Below, one piece after another: positions 33,225 to 42,394 of a DNA stretch of 64,000 nucleotides. The stretch spans positions 248,001 to 312,000 of the forward strand of contig NZ_VWNF01000011.1 in NCBI RefSeq assembly GCF_008711175.1, read 5' to 3'. Made by a program: the position numbers and the translations under genes. Under the pieces are notes generated by a model, which saw only the letters and a list, made by a program, of their open reading frames with translations, searched no databases and was not told the DNA's origin. Position 1 is the stretch's first letter. Each line of letters opens with the position of its first letter. The DNA is from Nesterenkonia ebinurensis (GTDB lineage: Bacteria > Actinomycetota > Actinomycetes > Actinomycetales > Micrococcaceae).

Positions 33225-34016
33225 TCAGCGGCGGACGTGCAGGCGGCGCAGGAAGTGCTGGGTGCGCTCCTGCAGGGGAGCATCGAAGATCTGGGAGGGC
33301 GGACCCTCCTCAACTACAGCTCCCTGATCCATGAAGATCACGCGGTCGCTAACCTCGGAGGCGAACTGCATCTCATGGGTGACTAAAACCATGGTCATGC
33401 CAGTTTCGGCCAGTTCGCCGAGCACCTCGAGCACCTCCCCCACCATCTCGGGATCCAAAGCGGACGTGACCTCGTCAAAGAGAATCACCTTGGGCTTCAT
33501 GGCTAGGGCGCGAGCCACGGCCACGCGCTGCTGCTGACCCCCGGAGAGTTCATTGGGATAGTGCTCGGCGCGCTCAGCCAGGCCGATACGGGTCAGCAGG
33601 GTGCGGGCCTCCGCAGTGGCTTGGTCCTTAGAAACGCCCCGGACGATGCGCGGGGCGTAGATGAGGTTCTCCATGGCCGTCATATGCGGGAAGAGGTTGT
33701 ACTGCTGGAAGACCATGCCGGTCTCCACGCGGTGGGCCCGAAGCTCCTTCTCCTTGGCTGGCACGATCCGGCCGTTCTTCTCCACAGCGTCGATCCGCTT
33801 GCCATCGATCCACACCTCGCCGGCGGTAGGCATCTCTAGACAGTTGATCAGCCGCAGCAGCGTAGTCTTCCCTGAGCCGGACGGTCCAATCAGGGAGACC
33901 ACCTCTCCGCGGTTAACGGTCAGCTCCACACCTTTGAGCACCTCGAGATCTCCGAAGGACTTGTGAATATTCCGCAGCGCAACCAGCGGCATCGTGTCAT
34001 CAGTGGGATGGGTCAT
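33225..34016 (-). CDS. Polar amino-acid ABC transporter ATP-binding protein
   Basis: 263 residues, GlnQ/HisP type: Walker [14 protein letters not shown], signature [16 protein letters not shown], Walker [13 protein letters not shown], switch His VTHEMQF. Overlaps the permease stop by 4 bp. Together with two permeases and a binding lipoprotein it forms a complete importer, probably for the hydantoin, carbamoyl amino acid or amino acid handled by the island enzymes. Confidence 0.82.
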   Translation of the reverse strand: MTHPTDDTMPLVALRNIHKSFGDLEVLKGVELTVNRGEVVSLIGPSGSGKTTLLRLINCLEMPTAGEVWIDGKRIDAVEKNGRIVPAKEKELRAHRVETGMVFQQYNLFPHMTAMENLIYAPRIVRGVSKDQATAEARTLLTRIGLAERAEHYPNELSGGQQQRVAVARALAMKPKVILFDEVTSALDPEMVGEVLEVLGELAETGMTMVLVTHEMQFASEVSDRVIFMDQGAVVEEGPPSQIFDAPLQERTQHFLRRLHVRR

Positions 34017-34690
34017 GGTTTTCTCCTCAGGGCTTGTGGTCTGCGGTGCACTTTGAGCCGTTTCTCCAGATAATGCTGCAGGATGAACAGTCCCGAGCAG
34101 AGCACGATGTAGAGAACAGCCAAGTATGAGTACAGGATGATCGCGTGGCCCGGGGCCGACTGCACGATGCGCTGGGTCTGGGCAGTCATCTCCATCACGC
34201 CGATCACCGAGGCAAGTGCGGAATCCTTCAGTACGGTGGTGGCATTAGTGATCAACGCCGGGGTGGAGACCCGCAGCACCTGGGGTGCGATGATGCCCAG
34301 CTGCGCCCTCCACGGCGGAAGCCCAAGGGCCTTGACCCCTTCGAACTGCCCCTTGGGGACGGCGAGGTAGCCGGCGCGGAAGATCTCCACCGTATAGGCG
34401 GCATTGAGAAAGACGAAGGCGATGATCGCCGCCGTCATCCCCGGCAGCCGGATTCCGGCGTAGATGAAGCCGAAGTAGAAGCCGATGAGCAGCGTTAGTG
34501 GCGGCAGGGCGCGTCCGATCCAGCTGTAGACCATGATCGGCAGTCGGACCCAGATGTTCTTGCGCACGGCCACCGGGGTCAGCAGCGCCCCGATAATCGT
34601 GGAGATCACCAGGGACCAGAAGACCAACTGAAGAGTTCCGGTGGCTGCACTCAGGATGCTAAGCATCTGATCACCCAGGGTGGAGTTCAT
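34013..34690 (-). CDS. Polar amino-acid ABC transporter permease (second)
   Basis: 225 residues. ATG 34690 ([13 protein letters not shown]) is chosen since AGGTGG lies upstream and it overlaps the preceding permease stop (ATGA); the frame is open 32 codons further but inside the upstream gene. About five helices and the EAA loop ([22 protein letters not shown]) are present. HisMQ/GlnP family. Confidence 0.82.
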   Translation of the reverse strand: MNSTLGDQMLSILSAATGTLQLVFWSLVISTIIGALLTPVAVRKNIWVRLPIMVYSWIGRALPPLTLLIGFYFGFIYAGIRLPGMTAAIIAFVFLNAAYTVEIFRAGYLAVPKGQFEGVKALGLPPWRAQLGIIAPQVLRVSTPALITNATTVLKDSALASVIGVMEMTAQTQRIVQSAPGHAIILYSYLAVLYIVLCSGLFILQHYLEKRLKVHRRPQALRRKP

Positions 34691-35346
34691 CGTCCCACCT
34701 GTCCTGGAAGCGCGAAGATCCGCTCTGCCAGAATCTGCAGCCCCATGATGATGGAGGAGAGCACGATATACACTGCAGCCGCCCACAGCAGCAGCTCGAT
34801 AGTGGCAAAGGTCAGGGCGATGAGGTTGTTCATCGACCCGGTGACCTCCATGATTGTGATCACGGAGGCGATAGAGGTGGCCTTCAGCAGATTGGTGGCG
34901 TTAGAGAACCAGGGCGGGATGGTGGCCGGGAGTGCCTGCGGGACCACCACCATCAGCCAGGCCTTCACTGGTGGCAGCCCCAGCGCCTTGATGGCATCGT
35001 ACTGATTGCTGCTCACGGCCCGCAGCCCGCCCCGAATGATCTCCAGCTGGTAGCCAGCGGCCTGGACGGTGAGCGCCACAACGGCGGTCCAGAGAGCAGG
35101 GACGGTCACGCCGAATGAAGGCAAGCCGTAGAAGACCAGGTAGAGCAGCACCAGGGCGGGTACCGCCCGCATGAGCCAGCTGAACACGGCGATGATCCGC
35201 GCAGGAATCCCGCCGCGTTCAGCGAGCACGGCCAGGGGCGCACCGATGATGGTGGAGATGATCAACGAGACCACCGTCAGCAGGGTGGTGAGCCATATGG
35301 CGTTCAGCAGCAGATCTGCGTTGTCGACGATAACGGTGAAGTTCAC
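34687..35346 (-). CDS. Polar amino-acid ABC transporter permease (first)
   Basis: 219 residues beginning MNFTVIVDNADLLLNAIWLT with about five membrane segments; the EAA loop reads IIRGGLRAVSSNQYDAIKALGLP. HisMQ/GlnP family. It pairs with the overlapping downstream permease; the two probably form a heterodimer. 62 bp separate it from the binding protein gene. Confidence 0.82.
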   Translation of the reverse strand: MNFTVIVDNADLLLNAIWLTTLLTVVSLIISTIIGAPLAVLAERGGIPARIIAVFSWLMRAVPALVLLYLVFYGLPSFGVTVPALWTAVVALTVQAAGYQLEIIRGGLRAVSSNQYDAIKALGLPPVKAWLMVVVPQALPATIPPWFSNATNLLKATSIASVITIMEVTGSMNNLIALTFATIELLLWAAAVYIVLSSIIMGLQILAERIFALPGQVGR

Positions 35347-35408
35347 GACGAAGCGCCCTTCATCATAACGGGGAAGGCCGGGATGTCAGAAGCGATCGTG
35401 GAGCCTAC

Positions 35409-36248
35409 CTACTCGGCGGACTCGCCGGGCATAGAGGTCTCGCCGAACCACTCCAACTGCAGTTCCTCGATGATGCCATCCTCAACCATCGCCTGGGACT
35501 CCTCGTTGAGGACGTCGAAGAGTGCCTCCTGCTCGGCCACGCCGAAGCTGCCAGGCAGGATCTCTATGGCGCCTTCGAGCACCTCGAGATCGTCATTCTC
35601 CTGGGCGAAGTAGGCTAACACCAGGCGTCCGCCGGTGGCGTAGTCGGCACGACCGGCGCGCAGGCCCTCCATAGCCTCCACAAGTCCCGGATATAGGTCC
35701 ATCTCAATGTGGTCTCCGAAGTGGTTATCGATGATCTGAGGCTGGGCACCGCCCTGCACCCCGGCGATGGTCGCGCCCTCGGGAATGTCATCGATATGAT
35801 CCACGGCCTCGTCGTTATCGGCCAGCTTGATCAGTCCGGTGCCGTCCTCCATAGTGGGGTCAGCCAGCCACCAGCCGAGGTCATCCTCGAGCCGCTCCGC
35901 GGTGTGGAGCAGCTCACCAGAGAAAGTAACGTCATACTGGCCACCAGCGAGACCGGCCAGGATGCCACTCCACTCCAGGGTTTCGAAATGCGGCTCAAGA
36001 TCCAGTCGCTCCGCAAGGGCGGTGGCCTGGTCGATGGAATATCCGACGACTTCATCGCCGTCCATCATCGTATAAGGGGCGTAGTTGCCCGAGGTGCCGA
36101 TGGTCAGGACACCAGGGGTGACCAGTTCCTCCTGCCACTCTTCACCTTCGGCAAAATCACCGTTATCACCGTTGCCACAGGAAACCAGGGAGAAAGTGGC
36201 CATAACAGCGGCCGTGGTGAGAGTCATCTTACGAAGTGACACAGACAT
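35409..36248 (-). CDS. Polar amino-acid ABC transporter binding lipoprotein
   Basis: 279 residues. Signal peptide with lipobox SLVSC (Cys24) and an acidic linker GNGDNGDFAEGEEWQEE. Binding domain of the type 3 family: VLTIGTSGNYAPYTMMDGDEVVGYSIDQATALAERL, LAGLAGGQYDVTFSGE, GLRAGRADYATGG. First gene of the four-gene importer operon; the ligand is unknown but context suggests hydantoin-derived compounds or D-amino acids. Confidence 0.82.
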   Translation of the reverse strand: MSVSLRKMTLTTAAVMATFSLVSCGNGDNGDFAEGEEWQEELVTPGVLTIGTSGNYAPYTMMDGDEVVGYSIDQATALAERLDLEPHFETLEWSGILAGLAGGQYDVTFSGELLHTAERLEDDLGWWLADPTMEDGTGLIKLADNDEAVDHIDDIPEGATIAGVQGGAQPQIIDNHFGDHIEMDLYPGLVEAMEGLRAGRADYATGGRLVLAYFAQENDDLEVLEGAIEILPGSFGVAEQEALFDVLNEESQAMVEDGIIEELQLEWFGETSMPGESAE

Positions 36249-36704
36249 CGGAGAATCCTTACTCGATCAAGGTGGAGTGAGTTCATCAGCAGACTTGTGA
36301 ATAGCCTGAAAGCTACCGTAGACCTGTGCCGTAAGCCTGATGTTAGCTAGATGTAACCGTTACGTAAACTGACAACAGCAGCTCCAAGAAGATGGCCTTG
36401 ATAGCAATAATTACAATGTTTCAGCTGTCACTCCTCGCTCGATGTGAGCAATTATACGTTTCGTATAATTTCATTAGGAGAATTTTTTCGCTGCAGAAGA
36501 TGGTCAAGGAGTCGTTATTCCGAACTAGTCATATGTGGCGGCTAAGCATCGATCCGCCGATGATTTGGGCAGAGGTAGAAACTGCCTGGGGAGAAAGGGC
36601 TGCGTGCTGATCAGTTCAACAGCGTGGTCAAATGCTCAATACTCTCCAGAAGTGCGGTGTCAACCTTGAGTCCGTGGTACGCCTGAATACAGTCCATGCA
36701 CAGT
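36249..36704. promoter_or_regulatory. AT-rich upstream region of the importer operon
   Basis: TGTAACCGTTACGTAAAC (36352-36369) contains GTAAC-C-GTTAC and, reversed, the GTTTACGT motif also found at 30114. ATTATACG-TTT-CGTATAAT (36451-36469) is a perfect 8-bp inverted repeat. The whole stretch is much AT-richer than the rest of the window, consistent with imported DNA. No gene is supported. Confidence 0.5.
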
Positions 36705-36763
36705 GCTGCTGCAGATGGGCCAGCGGGTCAAGCTCACCGCTGCCCTGAAGGCGGCCGACTGAG
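36705..36763 (+). pseudogene. Orphan natB 3' end, right boundary of the island
   Basis: Encodes the last ~18 residues of a NatB protein (LLQMGQRVKLTAALKAAD) with its stop codon but nothing before it. 46 bp are identical to the natB end at 26457-26502. This is what remains of the host copy when DNA is placed into the 3' end of a gene. Confidence 0.85.
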
Positions 36764-36774
36764 CTACGACGCGC

Positions 36775-37665
36775 TCACTGATCTGATCCAATGTCAGAGA
36801 GCTGTTCATCGGGTGAGAGTCTCTCCCGAAGCACCTGAACCTGATTACGGACGCTGATCGCCAGAGCAGGACGTTCGCGCGCGAGCTCAGCAATGATCAC
36901 ATCAGCTAAAGCCCAGGCGCACACCTGCTCCGAGGCAGCAGATCCGCCAGAGGGAGGAAACAGGATCTGCACCACTCGCTGTCTGAGCGGCTCGGGAGCA
37001 CGCACCTGAGATAGCAGCGCTACCGTCTTCGCCCGACTGATTGCTTGAGCAAGGAAGTTTTTCACGTCTGGGAAGATGCCGCGGGGTGAGACCACCAGAA
37101 CCACATCATCTGAGCGGAGCCTCAGCAGGGTATCGGCCATGGTGTGACCGCTGCCCGTTACTGGGCGAGCTTCGAATCCGATTCTCTCGAGACCGAGGCT
37201 CAGATACTCTGCAATGTGAAAGCCAGTTCCCAGACCGTAGATCATGATCCGTGGCGCTTCACTGATGGCACGCAGCACCTCCGGAAACGCAGGAGTATGC
37301 AACGACTCGTTGAGCTTCAGCACCAACTCGGCAGAGGCTGCCAGCACTGCCCCAGCAGTGCCAATAGGGCTCCCCTCCCCCTCCTTCCCCGGGAGATTTG
37401 CCAATTGGTCACGAATTGCGGCATCTAGGCTCTGGGTCTGTCCTACACGGCCAGCACAGATTTGCTTCATCGCCTTGATCCCCGAGAACCCCAACTTCTG
37501 CGCTGTCCGCGCCACAGTGGCCTCGCTTGTGGAGCTGTGGCGGGCAATATCCGCGGCAGTGCTGGTCGCAAAACTCAGTGGATCCCGCTCAGCATAGAGC
37601 GCCACTGCACGTTCTCGTTGACTGAGTCCAGCAGCGTCCAAATCCCACAGTTCCTCATGTTCCAT
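36775..37665 (-). CDS. RpiR/MurR family transcriptional regulator
   Basis: 296 residues with both halves: an N-terminal helix-turn-helix (FATSTAADIARHSSTSEATVARTAQKLGFSG, residues ~32-62) and a SIS domain (IMIYGLGTGFHIAEYLSLGLERIGF ... DDVVLVVSPRGIFPDVK). ATG 37665 is preferred; GTG 37668 is adjacent. It is divergent from the FAD oxidase and carrier genes and probably controls them. It lies 11 bp outside the island's right repeat. Confidence 0.8.
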   Translation of the reverse strand: MEHEELWDLDAAGLSQRERAVALYAERDPLSFATSTAADIARHSSTSEATVARTAQKLGFSGIKAMKQICAGRVGQTQSLDAAIRDQLANLPGKEGEGSPIGTAGAVLAASAELVLKLNESLHTPAFPEVLRAISEAPRIMIYGLGTGFHIAEYLSLGLERIGFEARPVTGSGHTMADTLLRLRSDDVVLVVSPRGIFPDVKNFLAQAISRAKTVALLSQVRAPEPLRQRVVQILFPPSGGSAASEQVCAWALADVIIAELARERPALAISVRNQVQVLRERLSPDEQLSDIGSDQ

Positions 37666-37764
37666 CACAAGTCGATTCTGCCAGATGAATTATTTCCTTC
37701 CTGTTGACACAAAATGGAGGATTTCTTACAGTTGCTTCAATCGCAACCACGGAAAGGACGCCAC

Positions 37765-38916
37765 ATGGTCTCTGACTTCATCGTTGTCGGCGCTGGCGCA
37801 TACGGCTGCGCTGTCGCCTACCACCTCTCATCTGCCGGGGCAACAGTCACTGTGCTTGAACAGGACTCCATTGGGGAAGGAGCCTCAGGCGGCTACGGCA
37901 AAAGAGGTGTGCGGGGAAACCGACGAGACGCACGTGAACTACCCCTGATGGCTGAGGCATACGAGCTCTGGCCTCACCTTGCTGCGGAGCTGGGGAGCGA
38001 AACCGGATACACCCGCACCGGTGGACTCATTCTTGTCGAAGAAGAAGTGGTAGGCATGCGTGGGGGACGCGTGGCGATGCAGGCACATGCCATCGCCCAA
38101 ACTCAGCTCGGGGTACCCACCGAAACCTGGAATGCAGAACAGGTGCGAGCGCAGGTTCCGCAAGCATCAGACAACATCAAAGGCGCCTTGTATGCGCCCT
38201 TGGACGGCTCTGCTTCTCATTCCGCTACGACCCAGGCTTACGCTGAAGCAGCCCGCTGCCACGGTACGGACTTTCACGAGAACACCAAAGTTATAGGTAT
38301 CACAGCCGGCTCTAGCAGTTCCCCTAACGAAGTCACCACCTCCAATGGGCAGAACTTTGCAGCTCGGAATGGGGTACTGCTGGCCACTAACTCTGCCGTA
38401 CCCACTCTGCTCCGGGAACACTTTAACCTCCGCTTACCAGCCTGGATGGTTTTTCCCCAAGCCATTCTTATTGACGCCGAGCATGAACCGGTTCTCCCAT
38501 TCCTTACCGGGCATGACAGCAGAGTCCTCTCCGTGAAGCTGGTGGATGAAGGCAAGGTGATGGTCAGCGGCGGATGGCGAGGAGCTCTCGACCCCCACAC
38601 TGGACGTGGAACTCCTATCGAAAAGAACGTGGCTGGAAATATCGCACAGCTTTCAACCGTGTTCCCAGGCCTGGGAAACCTGCAGCGAGTTGCCGTAGAT
38701 ACCAGTCGCCCTGAAACAGCAACGTTCGATCAGATTCCCTTCATCGACAAAGTCCCTGGAACCCAGAGCGTGTACTTCGCCACCGGATGGTCTGGTCACG
38801 GCTGGGCGTTGCTTCCCGCGGCCTCGAAACGCATCGCACAGCTGGTAACCACCGGCGAACACTCCGCAAGCACAGCCCCATTTTCACTCGACCGAATTAA
38901 TATGAGGAGACTGTGA
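37765..38916 (+). CDS. FAD-dependent amine oxidase (DAO/glycine oxidase family)
   Basis: 383 residues. N-terminal FIVVGAGAYGCAVAYHLSSAGA with the Glu of VTVLEQD is the FAD ADP-binding fold; EGASGGYGKRGVRGNRRD, LDGSASHSATTQAYAEAARCHG and YFATGWSGHGWALLPAASKRIAQL are typical of DAO-family oxidases. ATG 37765 follows GGAAAGGA. Probably oxidises an amino acid or N-alkyl amino acid. The last codons overlap the GltS-like carrier gene (TGATG). Codon use is less GC-biased than in the haem or purine genes. Confidence 0.78.
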   Translation: MVSDFIVVGAGAYGCAVAYHLSSAGATVTVLEQDSIGEGASGGYGKRGVRGNRRDARELPLMAEAYELWPHLAAELGSETGYTRTGGLILVEEEVVGMRGGRVAMQAHAIAQTQLGVPTETWNAEQVRAQVPQASDNIKGALYAPLDGSASHSATTQAYAEAARCHGTDFHENTKVIGITAGSSSSPNEVTTSNGQNFAARNGVLLATNSAVPTLLREHFNLRLPAWMVFPQAILIDAEHEPVLPFLTGHDSRVLSVKLVDEGKVMVSGGWRGALDPHTGRGTPIEKNVAGNIAQLSTVFPGLGNLQRVAVDTSRPETATFDQIPFIDKVPGTQSVYFATGWSGHGWALLPAASKRIAQLVTTGEHSASTAPFSLDRINMRRL

Positions 38917-40286
38917 TGCCTGACATCATGGAAATCGACAGTGGAATGCTCAACTCCCTCCTGCTGGCGTTAGGTGGCCTGAGCATCCTCCTTCTACTGG
39001 GAGTCATTCTGAGAATGGCTATCCCCCTGTTGCGTAGGTTTTTCATCCCCGCTTCTCTCATCGGCGGCATTATTGGACTCATTGCCGGTCCGCATTTCAT
39101 CGGAGTTGTTCCCGAGGACATGATGGGAACCTGGTCCGCTCTGGCAGGGGTGCTGATCGCCATCGTCTTCGCGCCTCTGCTGCTGGGCCAGGAACTGCCC
39201 AGTTTCAAACAGGCTGCTCAAGAAGCCGGCCCGCATATCTTCATGTCCTACTTCAGCAGCTTTGCTCAGGTGGGTGTACCGGCGCTCCTGCTGTTCTTCA
39301 TCTTCGAGCCTTTCTTCAATACCAACCCGCTCTTCTCAACGATCTTCGAGGCATCGTGGTCTGGTGGGCATGGCACTGCTGCAGGGATGGAAGAGGCCTA
39401 CACCGCTCTGGGGTGGGCCGACGGGAGCTCGATCGCACTTGGATCAGCAACATTCGGCCTGGTCTTCGGCGTGGTGATGGGAATGATCCTGTTGAATATC
39501 GTTGCTCGACGGGGTCAACTCATCAATTACGACCCTTCGGCTAGCTTCAGCGAATCAGATATCTTGCGCGACTCAGATGTCAGCCAAGACACTCGCAGCT
39601 TCCTGAAGAGTTCATCGCTCAACAACTTGGCATTCCACTTCTGTCTTATCGCGATCGCTGTACTTATTGGCTTCATTCTGAAGCACTTTGTCGACATGAT
39701 CGTGACTGGTGTGCCGATCTTCCCGTTGGCAATGTTGGGGGGCCTGATCGTTCATCTCGTCATCCGACCTACTCCTCTTTATCGCCTCGTGGACAAGCCC
39801 ACTCTGAACTCCATCGCCGGTATAGCACTGGATTTCCTTGTGGTCTCGGCTGTGGCCGCCATCTCTATCCCTGTTCTTATTGCGAACTGGGTGCCGTTCA
39901 CCGTCATCACCCTGGTCATGGCAGGCCTCTGCGTATTCATCTTCTTCTGGGTAGGACCGCGGATTTTCCGCAAGCACTGGGTTGAGAACATGATCCCGCA
40001 GTTCGGTTCCATGACTGGAGTGGTGGCGATCGGACTGCTGCTGCTCAGAGCGGCAGACCCACATATGAAGACCAGCGCTTATCGTGGATACGCGATGCGT
40101 GCTCCCTTCTCATCCCCGTTTGTAGGTGGCGGCATCATTACGGCGCTATTCCCGATCATGGTCGCCCAGTACGGAAACTTCTGGATTGGTCTTGGATGCC
40201 TAGCGCTGTGTTTGCTGCTGATGGGGCTGGCCATGGCCATCGGGATGTGGAAGTCCCCCAAGAAACATGCTGCTTCATCACCATGA
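38916..40286 (+). CDS. GltS-like sodium/amino-acid symporter
   Basis: 456 residues, highly hydrophobic with roughly 11 segments. FIPASLIGGIIGLIAGPHFIG, FEASWSGGHGTAAGMEEAY and ENMIPQFGSMTGVVAIGLLLLRAADP match the glutamate:sodium symporter (ESS) plan with an inverted-repeat architecture. Start ATG 38916 after GAGGAG; GTG 38913 is an alternative. Cotranscribed with the FAD oxidase, so it likely imports that enzyme's substrate. Confidence 0.78.
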   Translation: MPDIMEIDSGMLNSLLLALGGLSILLLLGVILRMAIPLLRRFFIPASLIGGIIGLIAGPHFIGVVPEDMMGTWSALAGVLIAIVFAPLLLGQELPSFKQAAQEAGPHIFMSYFSSFAQVGVPALLLFFIFEPFFNTNPLFSTIFEASWSGGHGTAAGMEEAYTALGWADGSSIALGSATFGLVFGVVMGMILLNIVARRGQLINYDPSASFSESDILRDSDVSQDTRSFLKSSSLNNLAFHFCLIAIAVLIGFILKHFVDMIVTGVPIFPLAMLGGLIVHLVIRPTPLYRLVDKPTLNSIAGIALDFLVVSAVAAISIPVLIANWVPFTVITLVMAGLCVFIFFWVGPRIFRKHWVENMIPQFGSMTGVVAIGLLLLRAADPHMKTSAYRGYAMRAPFSSPFVGGGIITALFPIMVAQYGNFWIGLGCLALCLLLMGLAMAIGMWKSPKKHAASSP

Positions 40287-40336
40287 GAGGAAGATCTACC
40301 CTATTGAAGACCATCGTCATTGGGCTGGGGCAGCTG

Positions 40337-42307
40337 TTACTTGACCCCGCGGAGGTCCAGGTTGAGTGCGGCCTCGCCGGTGGGGTCAAGGGTGACAGGG
40401 ATGCCCCAGTCCTGCTGGTAGAGGTGACAGGCCGCGTGCATGGGGATCTCCTCCCCCGGTGCGCCATCACAAGCAGCGGCCCGGGCAGTAATATGCAACA
40501 CGCCTTCGGAGATTTCCGAGTTCAGACCCAGCGTGCGATCGAGACCCTCGGTGGTCCCGGCACCTGAGAGGATCAGCTCCGGCGGGGTTGAGGAGACCTG
40601 CAGCTGGGTCGGGTCGCCCCAGCGGTCGTCGAGCTTCTGACCGGTGGGCGCGGCGAAGCTCACACTCAGACCGAACTCCCCGGGGGCCACCGGAATCCGC
40701 GGGCGCTGGGTCTGAGCCGCCCCCTCGTCCACCGTGAGGTACTCCTCAGGCACGGCGATGCGCACCAGCTGATGGGTATTGGTCTCCACCACCAGCAGCG
40801 ACTCACCATCGGCATCGAGCAGCACATCCGATGGCTCCTTCAGACCGCGGGCCACAGTGGAGACCTCGGCGGGGACCAACGTGCCGTCGGCGGCGGTGTG
40901 CTCAGTCTTGTAACGGCGGATCGCTCCGTTGTAGGTGTCGGCCACCAACACCGAGCCGTCCGGCAGAGCCGTCAGGCCCAGCGGGTGCTGCAGCCTGGCC
41001 TGGGCGGGATCGCCGTCACGGAACCCGAAGTCGAAGAGCCCCTCACCGATGACGGTCTCCACCGCTGGGGCCTCGGCACTGGCTGAGGTGCGCAGCACGC
41101 GCAGCGCAGAAGTCTCGGAGTCGGCGATCCAGATGTCCCCCGCGGCATCCTCGGCAAGTCCTGAGGTCTGGGCGTACCAGGCGTGCTCTGGGGCACCATC
41201 AGTCAGACCCTCGAGACCGGTCCCAGAGTAGACGGCCAGCTCTCCGGTGGCCGGGTCGAAGCTGAAGATCTGGTGGGTTCCGGCCATCGCCACGATCACC
41301 CGATCCACGGTGTCTGACCAGAGCACATCCCAGGGTGAGGACAGAGAGACGCTCAGCGGATCAGCACCCAACAAGCCGATGGCCTGCTCGGCGCGGGTGC
41401 GCTCAGCGTCCAGCAGCCGCTGCACCCCATTGCCGGCCAGGGTGGTGACCTCTCCGGTGGTCGCATTGATGCCGCGCAGCCGGTGGTTGACCGTATCGGC
41501 GACGACGACGTCATAGCCCACCTGGGCAGCCAACTCGGCGGGTAAGAGCGTCAACCCCTGCGGTTCGTTGAACTGTGCGGTCTCAGCCGGACCGTCGGCA
41601 TGGCCCTTCACCCCAGAGCCCCAGGTGCGGATCACGGTCTCCAAATCGGCAGCCATCTGGACAACCCGGTGGTGCCCGGTATCGGCAACCAGGAAGCTCT
41701 GCGCTGTCTCTCCCGCCACGGCGTCGTCGTTGTCTGCCAATGGGCGAGTCACAGGCACTGCTTTGCCGGGAAAGCGGAGAGTTCGGGAGACCGGCTCAGG
41801 AGCCACATAGGGCCCGTCGCCGCGGTGCAGGGTGCCCTTGGCCTCATGCTCTGCGACCAGTTCCTCCACCAGGGAGGTCAACCCGGCCACATGGCCCTCA
41901 CCGGAAAGGTTCGCGGCGATGTACCCTTCAGGGTCGATGACCACCAGCGTGGGCCAGGCTCGCGCGGAGTAGGCCTGCCAGGTGATCAGCTCGGGATCAT
42001 CCAGCACCGGGTGCTCAATCTCATAGCGTTCCACAGCGGCGGCGATGGCCTCGGGATCAGCCTCGTGCTCGAACTTGGGCGAGTGCACACCCACGGTGAC
42101 CAGCACGTCCTGGTAGTTCTTCTCCAGCGGACGCAGCTCGTCAAGCACGTGCAGGCAGTTGATGCAGCAGAAGGTCCAGAAGTCCAGGATGACGATCTTG
42201 CCGCGCAGATCCTCGAGGCTCAGCTGCGCCCCGCCGGTGTTCAACCAGCTGCGGCCGAGCAGCTCGGAGGCGCGAACCCTGGAGGTGCGGCGGATCGTCT
42301 CAGTCAT
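40337..42307 (-). CDS. Thioredoxin-fold/NHL-repeat fusion protein
   Basis: 656 residues. Residues ~20-160 form a thioredoxin/AhpC-type domain with cysteines 47, 48 and 51 (WTFCCINC). From ~185 the protein carries beta-propeller NHL repeats (FLVADTGHHRVVQ, VVADTVNHRLRGINA, LVADTYNGAIRRY), and a C-terminal ~130-residue domain with AACDGAPGEEIPMHAACHLY. Known as NHL domain-containing thioredoxin family proteins; role unclear, perhaps redox. ATG 42307 follows AGGAG; the frame opens 16 codons earlier. Confidence 0.82.
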   Translation of the reverse strand: MTETIRRTSRVRASELLGRSWLNTGGAQLSLEDLRGKIVILDFWTFCCINCLHVLDELRPLEKNYQDVLVTVGVHSPKFEHEADPEAIAAAVERYEIEHPVLDDPELITWQAYSARAWPTLVVIDPEGYIAANLSGEGHVAGLTSLVEELVAEHEAKGTLHRGDGPYVAPEPVSRTLRFPGKAVPVTRPLADNDDAVAGETAQSFLVADTGHHRVVQMAADLETVIRTWGSGVKGHADGPAETAQFNEPQGLTLLPAELAAQVGYDVVVADTVNHRLRGINATTGEVTTLAGNGVQRLLDAERTRAEQAIGLLGADPLSVSLSSPWDVLWSDTVDRVIVAMAGTHQIFSFDPATGELAVYSGTGLEGLTDGAPEHAWYAQTSGLAEDAAGDIWIADSETSALRVLRTSASAEAPAVETVIGEGLFDFGFRDGDPAQARLQHPLGLTALPDGSVLVADTYNGAIRRYKTEHTAADGTLVPAEVSTVARGLKEPSDVLLDADGESLLVVETNTHQLVRIAVPEEYLTVDEGAAQTQRPRIPVAPGEFGLSVSFAAPTGQKLDDRWGDPTQLQVSSTPPELILSGAGTTEGLDRTLGLNSEISEGVLHITARAAACDGAPGEEIPMHAACHLYQQDWGIPVTLDPTGEAALNLDLRGVK

Positions 42308-42394
42308 TCTGATGGCTCCTGGGTGGTGGGGCGTCGTCGTGCTCTGCTGAGTCAACCAGGAGCAGCACTGTTCTGTTCCGCGTATGACTCCGTG

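Noticed and set aside
40156-40470. Open frames across the gltS/NHL gene junction
   Set aside because: Overlap two well-supported convergent genes and carry no motif.
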